Assembly: GCF_001661345.1 (NCBI RefSeq)
Contig: NW_017962917.1
Location: 558,001 to 622,000, forward strand
Source: Ascoidea rubescens DSM 1968
Taxonomy: Eukaryota; Ascomycota; Saccharomycetes; Ascoideales; Ascoideaceae
Direction of reading: 5' to 3'
DNA: 64,000 nucleotides
A model generated the notes under the pieces. It did no database searches, had not been told where the DNA came from, and worked only from the letters and a program-made list of their open reading frames with translations. Positions within the stretch are counted from its first letter, which is position 1. Each line of letters starts with the position of its first letter. The translations under genes and the position numbers were made by a program. This document shows positions 32,300 through 42,957 of this stretch, in pieces.

Positions 32300-34290
32300 T
32301 TTTGATAAGTGAAGCGAAAAAATAAGGATGAAAAGGGAATAAAGAAGTGATTTGGTTAATTAATTAATTGAAATACAGAATATGTAATCAAGGTATCAAA
32401 AAAGGATTAGTTATAAACCAAACAAAGAACAATAAGAGAGGTGAAGAAAACGAAAGAATATAAAGAAAAGCAAGAGAAAAAAGCAAGAAAGTTGACTAGT
32501 GAGCCAGTGATCTGCTGTGCGAAACAGTTGTTTTTATTGTTTATATCAACAAGATTATTACTGAATTGTTACTTGACTTTGGCTTAATTGAAGTGTTAAA
32601 AGAGCTGATATTGGTGTTGGTATTAAAGCTGATATACCATTTCTAGGAGAAAACTAGGTGAAATTTCATTCTTGTTTTTTTTCCTTTTGTTTTTCTTTTA
32701 TTCCTTTATTTCGCTTCTAAAATTACGTTCAATTTCCCAATGTAAAAATAGACGGAGGCAGAAAAACAACAGCACCGGGTAAACTTTCTCCAAAAAGCGT
32801 CTCTCGCAGTTTATCATGTGTTACCCGCACTTGTGGCTTTTTGGAGCTGGCTTAGACCTTATTATTAGCACAACGGAAGGGGGAGTCGGAGCCAAATGGC
32901 CGAGAAAACGTTACCAGATAAGTGGCACAAACCGCTGGCAAACAGCCAATAACAGCATGCACGTGCCATACGTCATTTCCACGCTGCGCGAGAGCCTATT
33001 GGCCCGTTTCGGACTGTGCTTTTGCTTTCTCTGGCTGTTCTAGATCAGGGTCTGGATGAGGTTTTGTGGTGATGAGCTCATTGAGCAGTTCCGCTAAGAC
33101 AGCAAGCCAATAGGACAAGAGCTGATGAGTGACAAGCCTTTTGACGGTTTGGCATGCGCCGATCAAGCTTTTCTTTGCAGCGCTTATCCCAACCATCTCG
33201 GTTCAATCTGTGATCACTGGATGGTTCTACAATCTGAAGGCCATCTTATCAAAGCTTGGTATCCCAACTGGCATCTCAGTTGGTCCCTCTCGGCTGCTCT
33301 GTGACTGCTTTTACGCGAGCAGAATTTGGTGCTGATAGGTGTTATCAATTTCCATGTTGTCCTAAACAATGGAAATTAGTTTCCCAAAACAATAGTATCG
33401 CTGATCCTTTCAACATTCTCTTAACCAGTCTTTCAATTATACCGTAAGTGCTTCCAACTTTTGCCAGGTTTTCAGTATTTTTTTTGTCCATCATATCATA
33501 TTGCAATTGGTAGAAATCCATTGGCAGGTTCGATCAATCAATTCGTCAACTCACAAAACATATCCATATATATCCATCACCCACTGTATTTATCATGTCG
33601 GTGTAAGTCGATGCCCAAAAAACAACAGGCGGAAGCATTTCCGGATCACACAGAGTTTGTCTCACCTTTGAATCTGTTGTCTGTGATTTTTCACAGCACC
33701 ATACCCGAGGAGCACCCCTCCTTATTTTGCGACTAACAAGCCCTCGATAGCTTATTCCGGTTTCCGAAACTGCCCCAGAACCGGAATCAAAATTAATTAA
33801 GTCCTTTTCCCTTTTGGTTTTTTCAGTCTTTTCTCTTATTTCCTTTAATATCGCTATTTTCGTTTTGCCTTTTATTTCAAACTTTTCTCGCTTCTCTTCG
33901 CTAGTTTCAACTGTTTATTTGCATATCTCACCCAGTAATTCGTTATCCAACTTTATTCTATCCTCTTTCGCAATCTTAATTCATATACCTGATCAAAAAA
34001 TACCTTCTTTTTGGTTTCCTCTTCCTCTCTTTTGCTGCTTTTGTTGGGTCTATTTCTTCTTTTTTTTATTATCCAAAAAAACTTTATTCAAATTCACCTC
34101 AATCTACATTCTTTCATCACTATAAAATCACTACAAAATTACTTGCTTTTCCCTTTCTTCTAACAACCTACTTCCTTTTCTTTTCTTGTCTTTTCTTTTT
34201 ATTTCGTTTCATATCATCCAGTTTCACGTCCACCTTCTCTTCTCTTTCTTCAACATCTTTGCTATTTTTCTTTATTTCTTATAATTAATA
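32300..34290. other. Long divergent intergenic region before CKI1
   Basis: About 2 kb. The centre (32740-33330) is moderately GC-rich with two TTACCCG Reb1-type sites, a CACGTG at 32960-32965 and CCAAT boxes. From about 33800 to 34290 the plus strand is strongly pyrimidine-rich (TTTC/CTTT runs), probably the CKI1 leader. I find no supported gene; the short frames here have no domain signal. Confidence 0.5.
32775..32827. promoter_or_regulatory. Pair of Reb1-type sites
   Basis: CGGGTAA (reverse TTACCCG) at about 32776-32782 and TTACCCG at 32821-32827, in opposite orientation about 45 bp apart. Reb1-type factors keep promoters nucleosome-free; a third copy (CGGGTAA) is at about 50052. Confidence 0.4.
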
Positions 34291-35922
34291 ATGTCCTTAG
34301 CTAACTCCATCACTTCATCCCACACCAACACAAAAAAACCTCCTCAAGGCCCAAGATCAAAGTCAAAGCCTTCCTATATTACAAGATCGAATTCCATCAA
34401 ATCAGTATCCACTTCGTTGAATTTAAATAATAACGACTACTTGTCCGGTCCATCTGATACTGAACAAGGTTACGATTCAGAATACGATAACGATAGTAAC
34501 AATAACAAATACTCTATCTCCACAGTTGCTGCAACTCTAGATAACTCTTTACCTTCAGACTACTTTAAACAAGACATCCTATCCCTAATCAAATCTTTGA
34601 ATATCCCCAAATGGTCAAAACTACCTTCAAAATTAGCCCTTGATTTAAATGTCTTCAACATCTCCGGTGCTTTAACCAATGTAATCTACAAAATCGATCC
34701 TCCTTCTTCAAAAACATTGAAAAAGAATAAATTTATCTACTTCTTGAATCCTCTATTATTAAGAATCTATGGCCCAGGTTCCGATTCTCTAATCGACAGA
34801 GATTATGAATTGTTGGTCTTGTCAAGACTATCGAAAAAAAACATCGGCCCTAAACTATTAGGCTCCTTCTCAAATGGCAGATTTGAACAATGGTTGAATA
34901 ATGCTCAAGTATTAAAACCTACTCAAGTAGCTGACCTCAAACTATCGAGAACCATAGCAAGAAGAATGAAACAACTACATATAGGTATTCAATTAAATAA
35001 CCCTGAAATTAACAATGGTCCTTCAATTTGGAAAAGAATCGACGATTGGTTGAACTTGGCTGAACTAACTCTCAATTTAAATAAAATCAATGCCTCCAAT
35101 TTCTTGTTATCCGATTTCCAAACTTATAAAAACATCATCAATAAATACAAATTGTGGCTATATAATAGATACAAATCAATTCAAGATTTAAAGGATTCCC
35201 TAGTATTCTGTCATAATGATACTCAATACGGTAATATCTTATTTACAACCTCCACCCATAAAGATCTTTTAAAAAAATTCAACAATGCCAATTTAAGTGA
35301 CAATAACAATAAAAACGATACCGATAATGTAAATGAAGAGGAAGAACAAAAAGAAGATAAAAGATTGGTCGTTATCGATTTTGAATATGCCGGTGCAAAC
35401 GTCCCTGCTTACGATATAGCAAATCATTTTATGGAATGGTTGGCTGATTATACTAATAGCGAAACTGCTCATTTATTGGTCGAGGATCGTTATCCCAGTG
35501 ATAAACAAATCACTAATTTCTTAGCTAGTTATATTAAATACCATTCAACTATTCACAACAATACTGAAGAATTGGAAAAACAAGTGAAAATCTTGTATAA
35601 CGATATAATCGCCTGGAGAGCAGCAAGTAATATTGTTTGGTCGCTATGGGGTATTATTTCCAATTCTGATTTTCATAAAAAAGTGGTCATTGAAGATGGT
35701 CCAAAGGGCGAAAAATATAAAATTCTTAATGAAGACAGCAACAATATTAAAGAAGAGGAACAAGAAGCCAATGAAATTGAACTATTCGATCATTTCGGTT
35801 ATTCAAATCAAAAAGCTGGATTGGTCTGGGGTGATCTTATTCAATTGGGTATTGCTACTAAAGATGATGTAGAACATTCTGACCAAATCAAATATTTGCC
35901 AGTTAAATTTTTCCATATTTAG
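34291..35922 (+). CDS. CKI1: Choline/ethanolamine kinase
   Basis: A 543-aa kinase of the CDP-choline branch of the Kennedy pathway. The family signatures are clear: the ATP-side segment ALTNVIYKI ... LLRIYGPGSDSLIDRDYE, the Brenner motif FCHNDTQYGNILF (catalytic Asp/Asn), and the choline kinase motif VVIDFEYAGANVPAYDIANHFMEW. An acidic insertion (NVNEEEEQKEDKR) sits between the last two. The N-terminal 80 residues are Ser/Asn-rich with RSNSIKS, a possible phosphorylation site as in yeast Cki1. CKI1 and EKI1 cannot be separated safely by eye. It converges on YNG2 with only 54 bp between stops. Confidence 0.9.
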   Translation: MSLANSITSSHTNTKKPPQGPRSKSKPSYITRSNSIKSVSTSLNLNNNDYLSGPSDTEQGYDSEYDNDSNNNKYSISTVAATLDNSLPSDYFKQDILSLIKSLNIPKWSKLPSKLALDLNVFNISGALTNVIYKIDPPSSKTLKKNKFIYFLNPLLLRIYGPGSDSLIDRDYELLVLSRLSKKNIGPKLLGSFSNGRFEQWLNNAQVLKPTQVADLKLSRTIARRMKQLHIGIQLNNPEINNGPSIWKRIDDWLNLAELTLNLNKINASNFLLSDFQTYKNIINKYKLWLYNRYKSIQDLKDSLVFCHNDTQYGNILFTTSTHKDLLKKFNNANLSDNNNKNDTDNVNEEEEQKEDKRLVVIDFEYAGANVPAYDIANHFMEWLADYTNSETAHLLVEDRYPSDKQITNFLASYIKYHSTIHNNTEELEKQVKILYNDIIAWRAASNIVWSLWGIISNSDFHKKVVIEDGPKGEKYKILNEDSNNIKEEEQEANEIELFDHFGYSNQKAGLVWGDLIQLGIATKDDVEHSDQIKYLPVKFFHI

Positions 35923-35976
35923 ATATCAGTTATGTATGAATATATGTAAATATATACGAATAAAGATTTTATAACA

Positions 35977-36761
35977 TTATTGATTTCCTCTTTTTCTTTT
36001 TCTTTTTTTCCGGTTACTTTCCTTTGATTGTTCTCTCAAACAATTTGAACAGTACCATGAACCTTCAGGTGGCTGGGTTAAACCAACGCATTTATAATGA
36101 AACCATTCATATTTACAATTTACATCATCACAGGCAACCATTTCGCCATAAGAAACTTGTTGACAAAAACAGTATAAAGTATTGTCCTCTTCTACACCTA
36201 CTATCGTTTGGGATCCTTCATTGCCATTGTTATTTGATATTATACTGTTTGAATGTATGTTATTATGATTGCTGTTATTTTTGTTATTGCTATGGTTGCT
36301 GTTATTATTAATAATAATATTGTTGGAATTATGAGTACCGTCGTTATTACTGTTATTATTGCTGTTATTATTGCTTAATAAATTCATACTGTAATTATCA
36401 TTACCATTATCAATACCACTGTTTGTGATAAGATTAGTATTGGTGTTGATATTATGATTATCTATGCTGTTATTGTCATTATTTAGTTTTGATATATTAC
36501 TAGGGTAGGCATTTGATAAATCATTTGAGGGAGGCAGTACTGAATTTTGAAGCGAATTCAAGCCCTTTATTAATTCGTTTGAGTTGATATTATTATTGTT
36601 ATTCTTGGAGCTTGTAGATGAAGATATAACGTTATTTGATATTAAATTTGGATTTAATTTTTGTTTTTTTATAGGTCTTATGGATATACTTGGGGTCGTT
36701 GATCTTGAATTTGCATAATTGCTCTGTGTGGGTATATTTCGTTTTGATTTTTTCTTATTAC

Positions 36762-36816
<55 letters not shown>

Positions 36817-37497
36817 GTTATTATTGTTATTATTGTTATTGTTGTTGCTGTTGTTGTTATTATTAAAGTTATTAGATAATGAAGCAGATAGAGCAGATAA
36901 ATTTAATGAGCTTCCCATTATAGAAATGGGAGTGTTTATTCCGCTGTTTAAGTAAGGATCATTATTATTCATTGAATTGTTCATGTTATTGCTATTTGAG
37001 CTGTTGTTTAAATTATTGTTACTACTAAAGGAGGAACTGTCATTTAAAGATAATTGGTTTTTATAGTGCAATAAAGATTGGGGATTCGACAAGTCTACTA
37101 TGTCTTCATTCAATGGGGGTAAATTTTTATGGAATTCTAGTTTATGTATCTCTTCATTAAGAGATTTTAAATATTTTTCAATTTGGAATAGTAGAGTCAA
37201 GGATATTTTACATTTTTCGTTTGATATATCCAAACATTCTGAAAATTCATTTTCAATTTTGTTAATTAAAATATCTTCCTTTGGATGGGGTATTAAGGGA
37301 CCAAAATTCTTAATGTGTTTGAAAATCTGGGAATCTTTTGCCTGTATTTTTTTCCGCAACTCATAGAACTTCAAGTCCTTCAACTTCAACTCCTCCAAGT
37401 AATACAAGACCTCACTGGGAAAGTTGGATAGCTTTTGTGTAAATTGCTCAAGCAAAGAAGCAGCATCAGGAACCTGGGAATCACCGTAGTTTTGCAT
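35977..37497 (-). CDS. YNG2: ING-family PHD-finger protein, YNG2-like
   Basis: A 506-aa subunit predicted for the NuA4 histone acetyltransferase. The N-terminal ING helices run from MQNYGDSQVPDAASLLEQF through YYLEELKLKDLKFYELRKKI to about residue 140. The C-terminal PHD finger (LYCFCQQVSYGEMVACDDVNC ... WFHYKCVGL ... GSWYCSNC, C4HC3) is closest to Yng2 and would read H3K4me3; a basic tail KRKRKRGNQ follows. About 300 Asn/Ser-rich residues separate the two, including a run of about 30 Asn, so the protein is nearly twice the length of S. cerevisiae Yng2 (282 aa). The start is the ATG at 37497, which begins the conserved part; the upstream frame is hydrophobic leader translation. Confidence 0.88.
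36755..36863 (-). repeat. ATT/GTT microsatellite coding poly-Asn in YNG2
   Basis: A 109-base array of ATT with interspersed GTT on the plus strand, encoding mixed AAT/AAC Asn codons in the linker. Confidence 0.95.
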
Positions 37498-37919
37498 TTT
37501 GGAACATCGACAGCAAAAAGAAAAAGTGATAAGAAAATGATAAGAAAATAAAATCAAACTTCGAGCCGGAAAAAAGCAAATTCCAATCACATGCAAATAC
37601 AAACCAAGACAAAGGATCTCATGTCATCAAATGCACAATGCATAAAAACGCATATATATGCTATTCAACATAAATTCACATATGATCACGTGTATAAACA
37701 TATAACCCGGTCTTCGACGGGACGCCGCTTTGGGAGTTCCGTCTCGCGCCGGTGTTTCGGCCCAATGCAGCGGTATCTCAGAGGTGGAGTTTTGGTTCGA
37801 GGAAGGAGAAGAAGCAACGAGTTTGATGGGTGCTGCTGTTGGTGCTGAAAGAGTCGAGCAGTGAAGGTTATCGAGCGAGTTGAAGCAACAGAAACAGAGG
37901 GTTGCTACGTCTGGTTAAA
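37498..37919. other. Divergent promoter YNG2-COX10
   Basis: It contains CACGTG at 37687-37692 and a GC-rich block 37705-37790. The 11-mer CCGGTCTTCGA at about 37707-37717 recurs in the hexokinase upstream island. Confidence 0.5.
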
Positions 37920-39659
37920 ATGCTCATGAACAAACAGCTCTGTTTGTGTTCGGCGATTGCAAATGCATCTGCTACTGCTAATTTTTCAGTCTTATCGTCA
38001 GTTAACCATTCCAACAACATCAACGTTAATGCAAACGTCTTAAATCGAGGAATACTAGTGAATCTTAATATACACAGCTCTCATCACCAGCTGCATGCTA
38101 AATATTATTCAAACAGCCCCATAAATAACGTTCCAAGCAGTCACAGCTTGAGATCAATTTCAACTAATTCGAATAACACACCTTCTACATCTACCAATAT
38201 CTATAATTTCAACACTTCGAATTCAAAATATATTTATTTTTCTTCGTTGTTGTCCAAGATTGATACTGTTGATCCCACTAATTTCCAGAATAATTTGTTC
38301 TTCATAAAAAATTCTCCCATCCAGTTTATTTCAAATTTAATCAAAAGCAATGATAAGTCAATTGGTAGTTATAGATACAGACAAAAAAACATTAGTAATA
38401 AAAGGACAAATGCATCCTTAGACCTATCTTCCACTTCGTTGAATGATAACTCAATATTGGCTACTGTTGGCTCAAAAGTAACCTGCCAAACAACTACCCC
38501 AACTTTTTCCTGTCAAACGACAAATAATAACGCTCTTAATAACGATGAAAATAAAAACAATATCAACACAGATAGAAGTAATGGCAGTTTAAATCCTAAT
38601 CCTGAAAATGGTATACCGTTTAAAATAACTCCCAAAATAATAACTAAAGAGCAAATGTTGTCCAAAAGATCGAAAAATATGACCTTTGCAAAATTAATTG
38701 ATCCATACATTGCTTTATCCAAACCAAGATTAACTGTTTTAGTTATGTTGTCTTCAATTTGCTCCTACGCCTTAAGTCCCTATCCTGCAACGGTATCTCA
38801 ATTATTATTTCTAACAGCTGGTACTTCCTTAGCTTCAGCATCTGCAAATGCAATTAATATGGGTAGAGAACCGGATTTTGATAGAAGAATGGTTAGAACT
38901 TCAACAAGGCCTGTTGTAACCGGTATAGTAACACCAATGCAAGCGTATAAATTTGCGACCATAACTGGTATAGTTGGTGTCTCAATGTTATATTTGGGTG
39001 TCAATGCTACTGTCGCAACTTTGGGTGGTTTAAATATTGTTTTGTATGCTTGGATTTATACCTCGTTAAAGAGAAAACATATCATCAATACCTGGATTGG
39101 GGCAATAGTTGGTGCTATTCCTCCACTAATGGGCTGGGCTTCCTCTTCTTCTTTATTACACCCAGGTGCTTGGTGTCTAGCAGGTTTATTGTATGCCTGG
39201 CAGTTTCCTCATTTCAATTCTTTGTCTCATAATATCAGATACCAATACAAAGAGGCCGGTTATGTCATGACTGCTTTTGAAAATCCCAAATTAAATGCAA
39301 GAGTCGGTTTAAGATATTCTTTGTTAATGTTCCCATTATGTTTTGGTTTAAGTTACTGGAATATTTGCGATTGGGTGTTCCCCTTTGATTCTGCTGTTTT
39401 AAATGCTTGGTTGTCGTATGTCGCTTTTCAATTTTGGAGACAACAAAGAAAAAATTATGGTAAAAATGGAGATTCCTCGCCAAATTCTCCTGGAATGAAA
39501 TTGGCTAATATTCAAGCCAAAAAATTATTTTGGGGTAGTGTTGGTCATTTGCCTGGTGTTTTGTTATTAGCAATGTTACATAAAAAGGGTTTATGGGATA
39601 GGCTTTTGGGAAATGAGAAAAATGACAATTCAAATAATATTCAAAAAATTTCTGTATAA
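37920..39659 (+). CDS. COX10: Heme A biosynthesis farnesyltransferase (protoheme IX farnesyltransferase)
   Basis: A 579-aa mitochondrial inner-membrane prenyltransferase that makes heme O for cytochrome c oxidase. The UbiA-type core starts near residue 265 with PYIALSKPRLTVLVMLSSICSYAL; the first Asp-rich loop is ANAINMGREPDFDRRMVRTSTRP and the second region is SLKRKHIINTWIGAIVGAIPPLMGWA. About seven to nine hydrophobic helices follow, with AWQFPHFNSLSHNIRYQYKEAGY typical of COX10. The N-terminal 250 residues are Ser/Asn-rich and poorly conserved and should include the import signal. ATG 37920 is the first in frame; the six codons above begin with TTG. Confidence 0.93.
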   Translation: MLMNKQLCLCSAIANASATANFSVLSSVNHSNNINVNANVLNRGILVNLNIHSSHHQLHAKYYSNSPINNVPSSHSLRSISTNSNNTPSTSTNIYNFNTSNSKYIYFSSLLSKIDTVDPTNFQNNLFFIKNSPIQFISNLIKSNDKSIGSYRYRQKNISNKRTNASLDLSSTSLNDNSILATVGSKVTCQTTTPTFSCQTTNNNALNNDENKNNINTDRSNGSLNPNPENGIPFKITPKIITKEQMLSKRSKNMTFAKLIDPYIALSKPRLTVLVMLSSICSYALSPYPATVSQLLFLTAGTSLASASANAINMGREPDFDRRMVRTSTRPVVTGIVTPMQAYKFATITGIVGVSMLYLGVNATVATLGGLNIVLYAWIYTSLKRKHIINTWIGAIVGAIPPLMGWASSSSLLHPGAWCLAGLLYAWQFPHFNSLSHNIRYQYKEAGYVMTAFENPKLNARVGLRYSLLMFPLCFGLSYWNICDWVFPFDSAVLNAWLSYVAFQFWRQQRKNYGKNGDSSPNSPGMKLANIQAKKLFWGSVGHLPGVLLLAMLHKKGLWDRLLGNEKNDNSNNIQKISV

Positions 39660-39958
39660 ATTTGATTATTATTAAATATTTTTTCTGTAAATATAAAAGA
39701 AAAATTGACAAAATGATAAAAGATAGAAATATAAAAACAATTAAGAATGATATTTTTTTTTTATTATTATTTTTATTATATAAAAATCCAATATAATTTG
39801 ATATTTACTAATCAATGTTAATCAATATTTATCTATTTATTAATTTATTAATTTATTAATTTATTTATTAATTTATTTCATTTTATTTTATTTTCTTTTA
39901 TTCTATTTTCTTTTATTAATTACTTTATCTATTAATTGGCTAATTTATTTATGAACTA
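39660..39958. other. Convergent spacer COX10-RPN8
   Basis: Extremely AT-rich 3' flanks with TTTATTAATT repeats. No gene. Confidence 0.6.
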
Positions 39959-41059
39959 TTACTTTTTGAGTTTATCATCTTTTTTTAAAGAATTGTCATC
40001 TTTTTCTTTAGAATTTTCATCACTTGTATTATTTGAATCGTTATCGGTATCATCGGTGGTTTTTTCTTTTAAACTTAGTTTTTTGTTTTCGATTTTATTA
40101 TCAATTAAATCATGGAAGGAAATAATCGCTCTAACCAAACTGCTTATATAAATCAACATTAATTGATCGTTAGTCTTAACAGTAAATGCATTATTAAGAT
40201 CGGGAGAAGAATTTAATAGAGGATTTGAATTTAAATTTAATTTTGTGATTGAATTTGTGATATCATTATCAATTGAAGAAGATTGTGGATTTAAGTCTGC
40301 TGGGTTAATTAAATTTGGCAATAAATTAAAAATATCTTGTAATTTGCCTAAAATAACATGGTTTATTGGCAATTCTTTATTGATAACTTTATTAAGATAA
40401 TTGAGAATATTTTTTAATCTTTTATTTAATCCATTAAGAGATTGCAATTGGTTGGTGATTTTTAGAGATAAATTACCTGCAGCTTGATCTCTAATATCTC
40501 TTAATAGATGTTCTACACCGATTTCTTCAGCTTCTTCAGCTTCAATTATGGAGGGAATATGAACAAAGGTCTTTTCAGAAGATGAACCATCATCTTTAAT
40601 TTCTTCAATTGCTATGTAGGAGTCAGTTGGTAAACCGCCAAATTCATTATTTGGTTTAACATCGACAATTAGTAATAAAGGGTTGGGAGTGTATTTTTTG
40701 AATAAGTCGTTAATTTTTAAGTCATTTTTTCTTAGCTTTGGACCAGAATGGTACCAACCGATTAGTTTTTCCTTTGCATTAATTTTCTTGAACATGTCGT
40801 TCATTGATTCGATGTAGTTGTGGTCCAAGAACCAGACATTGGGGTTTTTATCATCTTCTTCAAAGGGAATAGCAAATGAGTTTGATACTCTGATTTGATT
40901 TGAGTTGGGAGAATTATCGCCTAATATAACACCAACACATCTTTTTTTAGTATCTTTGGCAACTCTATTATAGTGATCCACTACAGATAATAAAACTAGA
41001 GGAGCGACAATTACCGATTTTGATGCAAAAGCAGATTCGTTTGAAATGTTTGAAGGCAT
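39959..41059 (-). CDS. RPN8: 26S proteasome regulatory subunit Rpn8
   Basis: A 366-aa MPN-domain subunit of the proteasome lid, partner of Rpn11. MPN domain: [51 protein letters not shown] and [19 protein letters not shown]. As expected for Rpn8 the JAMM metalloprotease motif is incomplete, so it is structural. The helical C-terminal part ([16 protein letters not shown] ... [14 protein letters not shown]) and a charged KEKE-like tail follow. ATG 41059 (MPSNISNES) is the chosen start. It diverges from GPN2 across 242 bp. Confidence 0.95.
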   Translation of the reverse strand: MPSNISNESAFASKSVIVAPLVLLSVVDHYNRVAKDTKKRCVGVILGDNSPNSNQIRVSNSFAIPFEEDDKNPNVWFLDHNYIESMNDMFKKINAKEKLIGWYHSGPKLRKNDLKINDLFKKYTPNPLLLIVDVKPNNEFGGLPTDSYIAIEEIKDDGSSSEKTFVHIPSIIEAEEAEEIGVEHLLRDIRDQAAGNLSLKITNQLQSLNGLNKRLKNILNYLNKVINKELPINHVILGKLQDIFNLLPNLINPADLNPQSSSIDNDITNSITKLNLNSNPLLNSSPDLNNAFTVKTNDQLMLIYISSLVRAIISFHDLIDNKIENKKLSLKEKTTDDTDNDSNNTSDENSKEKDDNSLKKDDKLKK

Positions 41060-41301
41060 TGGTACGAGAAAAAAAAGGAGGAGTTCAAACAATTAACGAA
41101 TTAATAAGCTGTGATTAATAAAGATGATTAAAAGATAGAACTGTTAGTGTTTGATTGATAGTGGCGATTGTTGAGATGAAAATTGAAGGGCTGAGTCATG
41201 TGATCCGGAAAAAGAAAAATACCGGAATTGGATTTGATCATAATTTATTTCATTGATTAAATGATTAAATAATTGATTGAATAGTTGGTTTATTGCTAGA
41301 A
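41060..41301. other. Divergent promoter RPN8-GPN2
   Basis: Short shared promoter. TCATGTGATCCGG is at about 41195-41208. I see no clear Rpn4 (GGTGGCAAA) site. Confidence 0.4.
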
Positions 41302-42414
41302 ATGGTGGCGTATGGACAGATAGTAATAGGACCTCCAGGGTCTGGGAAAAGTACATATTGCAATGGTATGAATCAGTTTTTGTCAGCCATTGGACGAAAA
41401 AACTGTGTTGTAAATTTTGATCCAGCTAATGATCGATTGCCATATGAGAAGAATTGTGAGTTGGATATTCGAGATTTCATAACGGTTGAGGAGGTGATGG
41501 TTGAAAATGAGATGGGCCCAAATGGAGGGTTGATGATAGCGATTGAGGAGCTTAATTCGAATCAAGAATTAATTGAGGGATTGATCAAGAAGTTTGAACA
41601 GTTGATAAAGGAGAAAAACTATTTTATAATTGATTGTCCCGGACAGGTTGAATTGTTTACTCACCAATTGTCATTGAATTTGATATTCAAGAAGTTGGAA
41701 AAGAAATTTGATTTCAGATTCGTCGTCATCAATTTGGTTGATTCGGTTTATATTACAGAGGTCTCATCATATATTTCAGTGCTACTATTGTCATTACGGT
41801 CAATGTTACAGTTGAATTTCCCGTTTTTGAATATATTCAGTAAGATTGATTTAATTCATCAGTATCGAGAGTTGCCCTTTAGATTGGAGTATTATACAGA
41901 GGTCCAAGATTTGCAATATTTGATTAATAATGGTGAAGATAATCAAGAAGATGAAAATGGTAATGAGAAAAACCAATATAGCTTGAGAACCAAGTTTAAA
42001 GGGTTGACCGAGGCAATTGCAGAATTAATTGAGGATTTTCAGTTGGTTTCATTTGAAGTCTTGAGTATTGAGAATAAGAAGAGTATGATCAACATATTGA
42101 ACAAGATTGATAATTGTAATGGGTATCTATTTGGAAATAGCGAGATCAGCGATGACTTGATCTGGTTACAGGCTACAAGACAAGGTGGAATAATAGAAGA
42201 GAATCTAAGTGTAAGTATTCACGAAAGATGGATTGAGAATAAAACAGAGTATGATGAACTAGAGATGAAAGAAGAAAAGGAGAAACAAGAGCAACTGAAA
42301 AGAGAAAGTGAAAAAGTAGCCAGCCAAGACGAGCTAAATATGGCTATGGAAAATTGGGAAAGCATGGGCAATCCCAATGACACTAAGGTTATTCATAAAC
42401 ACCAAAAGAAATAA
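41302..42414 (+). CDS. GPN2: GPN-loop GTPase 2
   Basis: A 370-aa GPN-loop GTPase needed for assembly and nuclear import of RNA polymerases II and III. P-loop GPPGSGKST at residues 10-18, VNFDPANDRLPY, the signature GPN loop MGPNGG, DCPGQVELFTH (G3), NLVDSVYITE and the FSKIDLI base-recognition motif are all present. The C-terminal region is Lys/Glu-rich. The start is the ATG at 41302 (MVAYGQIVIG); the upstream codons begin with TTG. GPN2 is preferred over GPN1 or GPN3 by the MVAYGQ start and length. Confidence 0.93.
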   Translation: MVAYGQIVIGPPGSGKSTYCNGMNQFLSAIGRKNCVVNFDPANDRLPYEKNCELDIRDFITVEEVMVENEMGPNGGLMIAIEELNSNQELIEGLIKKFEQLIKEKNYFIIDCPGQVELFTHQLSLNLIFKKLEKKFDFRFVVINLVDSVYITEVSSYISVLLLSLRSMLQLNFPFLNIFSKIDLIHQYRELPFRLEYYTEVQDLQYLINNGEDNQEDENGNEKNQYSLRTKFKGLTEAIAELIEDFQLVSFEVLSIENKKSMINILNKIDNCNGYLFGNSEISDDLIWLQATRQGGIIEENLSVSIHERWIENKTEYDELEMKEEKEKQEQLKRESEKVASQDELNMAMENWESMGNPNDTKVIHKHQKK

Positions 42415-42957
42415 AATCAGATAAAAATTGTTCACGCTCAAGTGGTGTTTTTACAAAGTACATGTATCGCAATCGCAGTTACCAAGATAATGATCAATAG
42501 CATTATACCAGTATAAGGTCGACTTCGGATTTTTCTAGCAACCTTTTCCCCTCCATTTGCTCACGATGAAGAGCAAAGCAGTGAATAGGCTGCATCGTAT
42601 CATGAAGAAGAAAAGAGAAAAAGAAGCAGAGGAAGCACAGACAGAAAATTTTTCGCTGAGTCCCAAAGCAAAGGGTCACCCGGTAATGCGTTGGAGTAGG
42701 GTTGTAGGTGCTTAGAAGGTCTGTTTTTGGATGGGGTCTGCAGGAAGGGTCACGCTGGAGGGGTCTGCGCAAAGCGGTTGCTGGAAGTTGGAGGCGAGAA
42801 CAATAGAAAGAATATCTGATGAGAAACAATAGAAACACTTCAACAACAAGAACACGAACCACAAGATACCTGCTCAGTTCTCGCAGCTAACACAACGCTA
42901 GTATCCACGTCCACCGCAGTACACGATTTTTGCAGCACTGCTGTTGCCACTTGCACA
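42415..42957. other. Intergenic region, GPN2 to Asn-rich orphan
   Basis: Promoter-like and fairly GC-rich. It has stress-response-type CCCCT (about 42546) and AGGGG (about 42758) cores and two copies of GGGGTCTGC (about 42733 and 42760). No gene seen. Confidence 0.45.
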
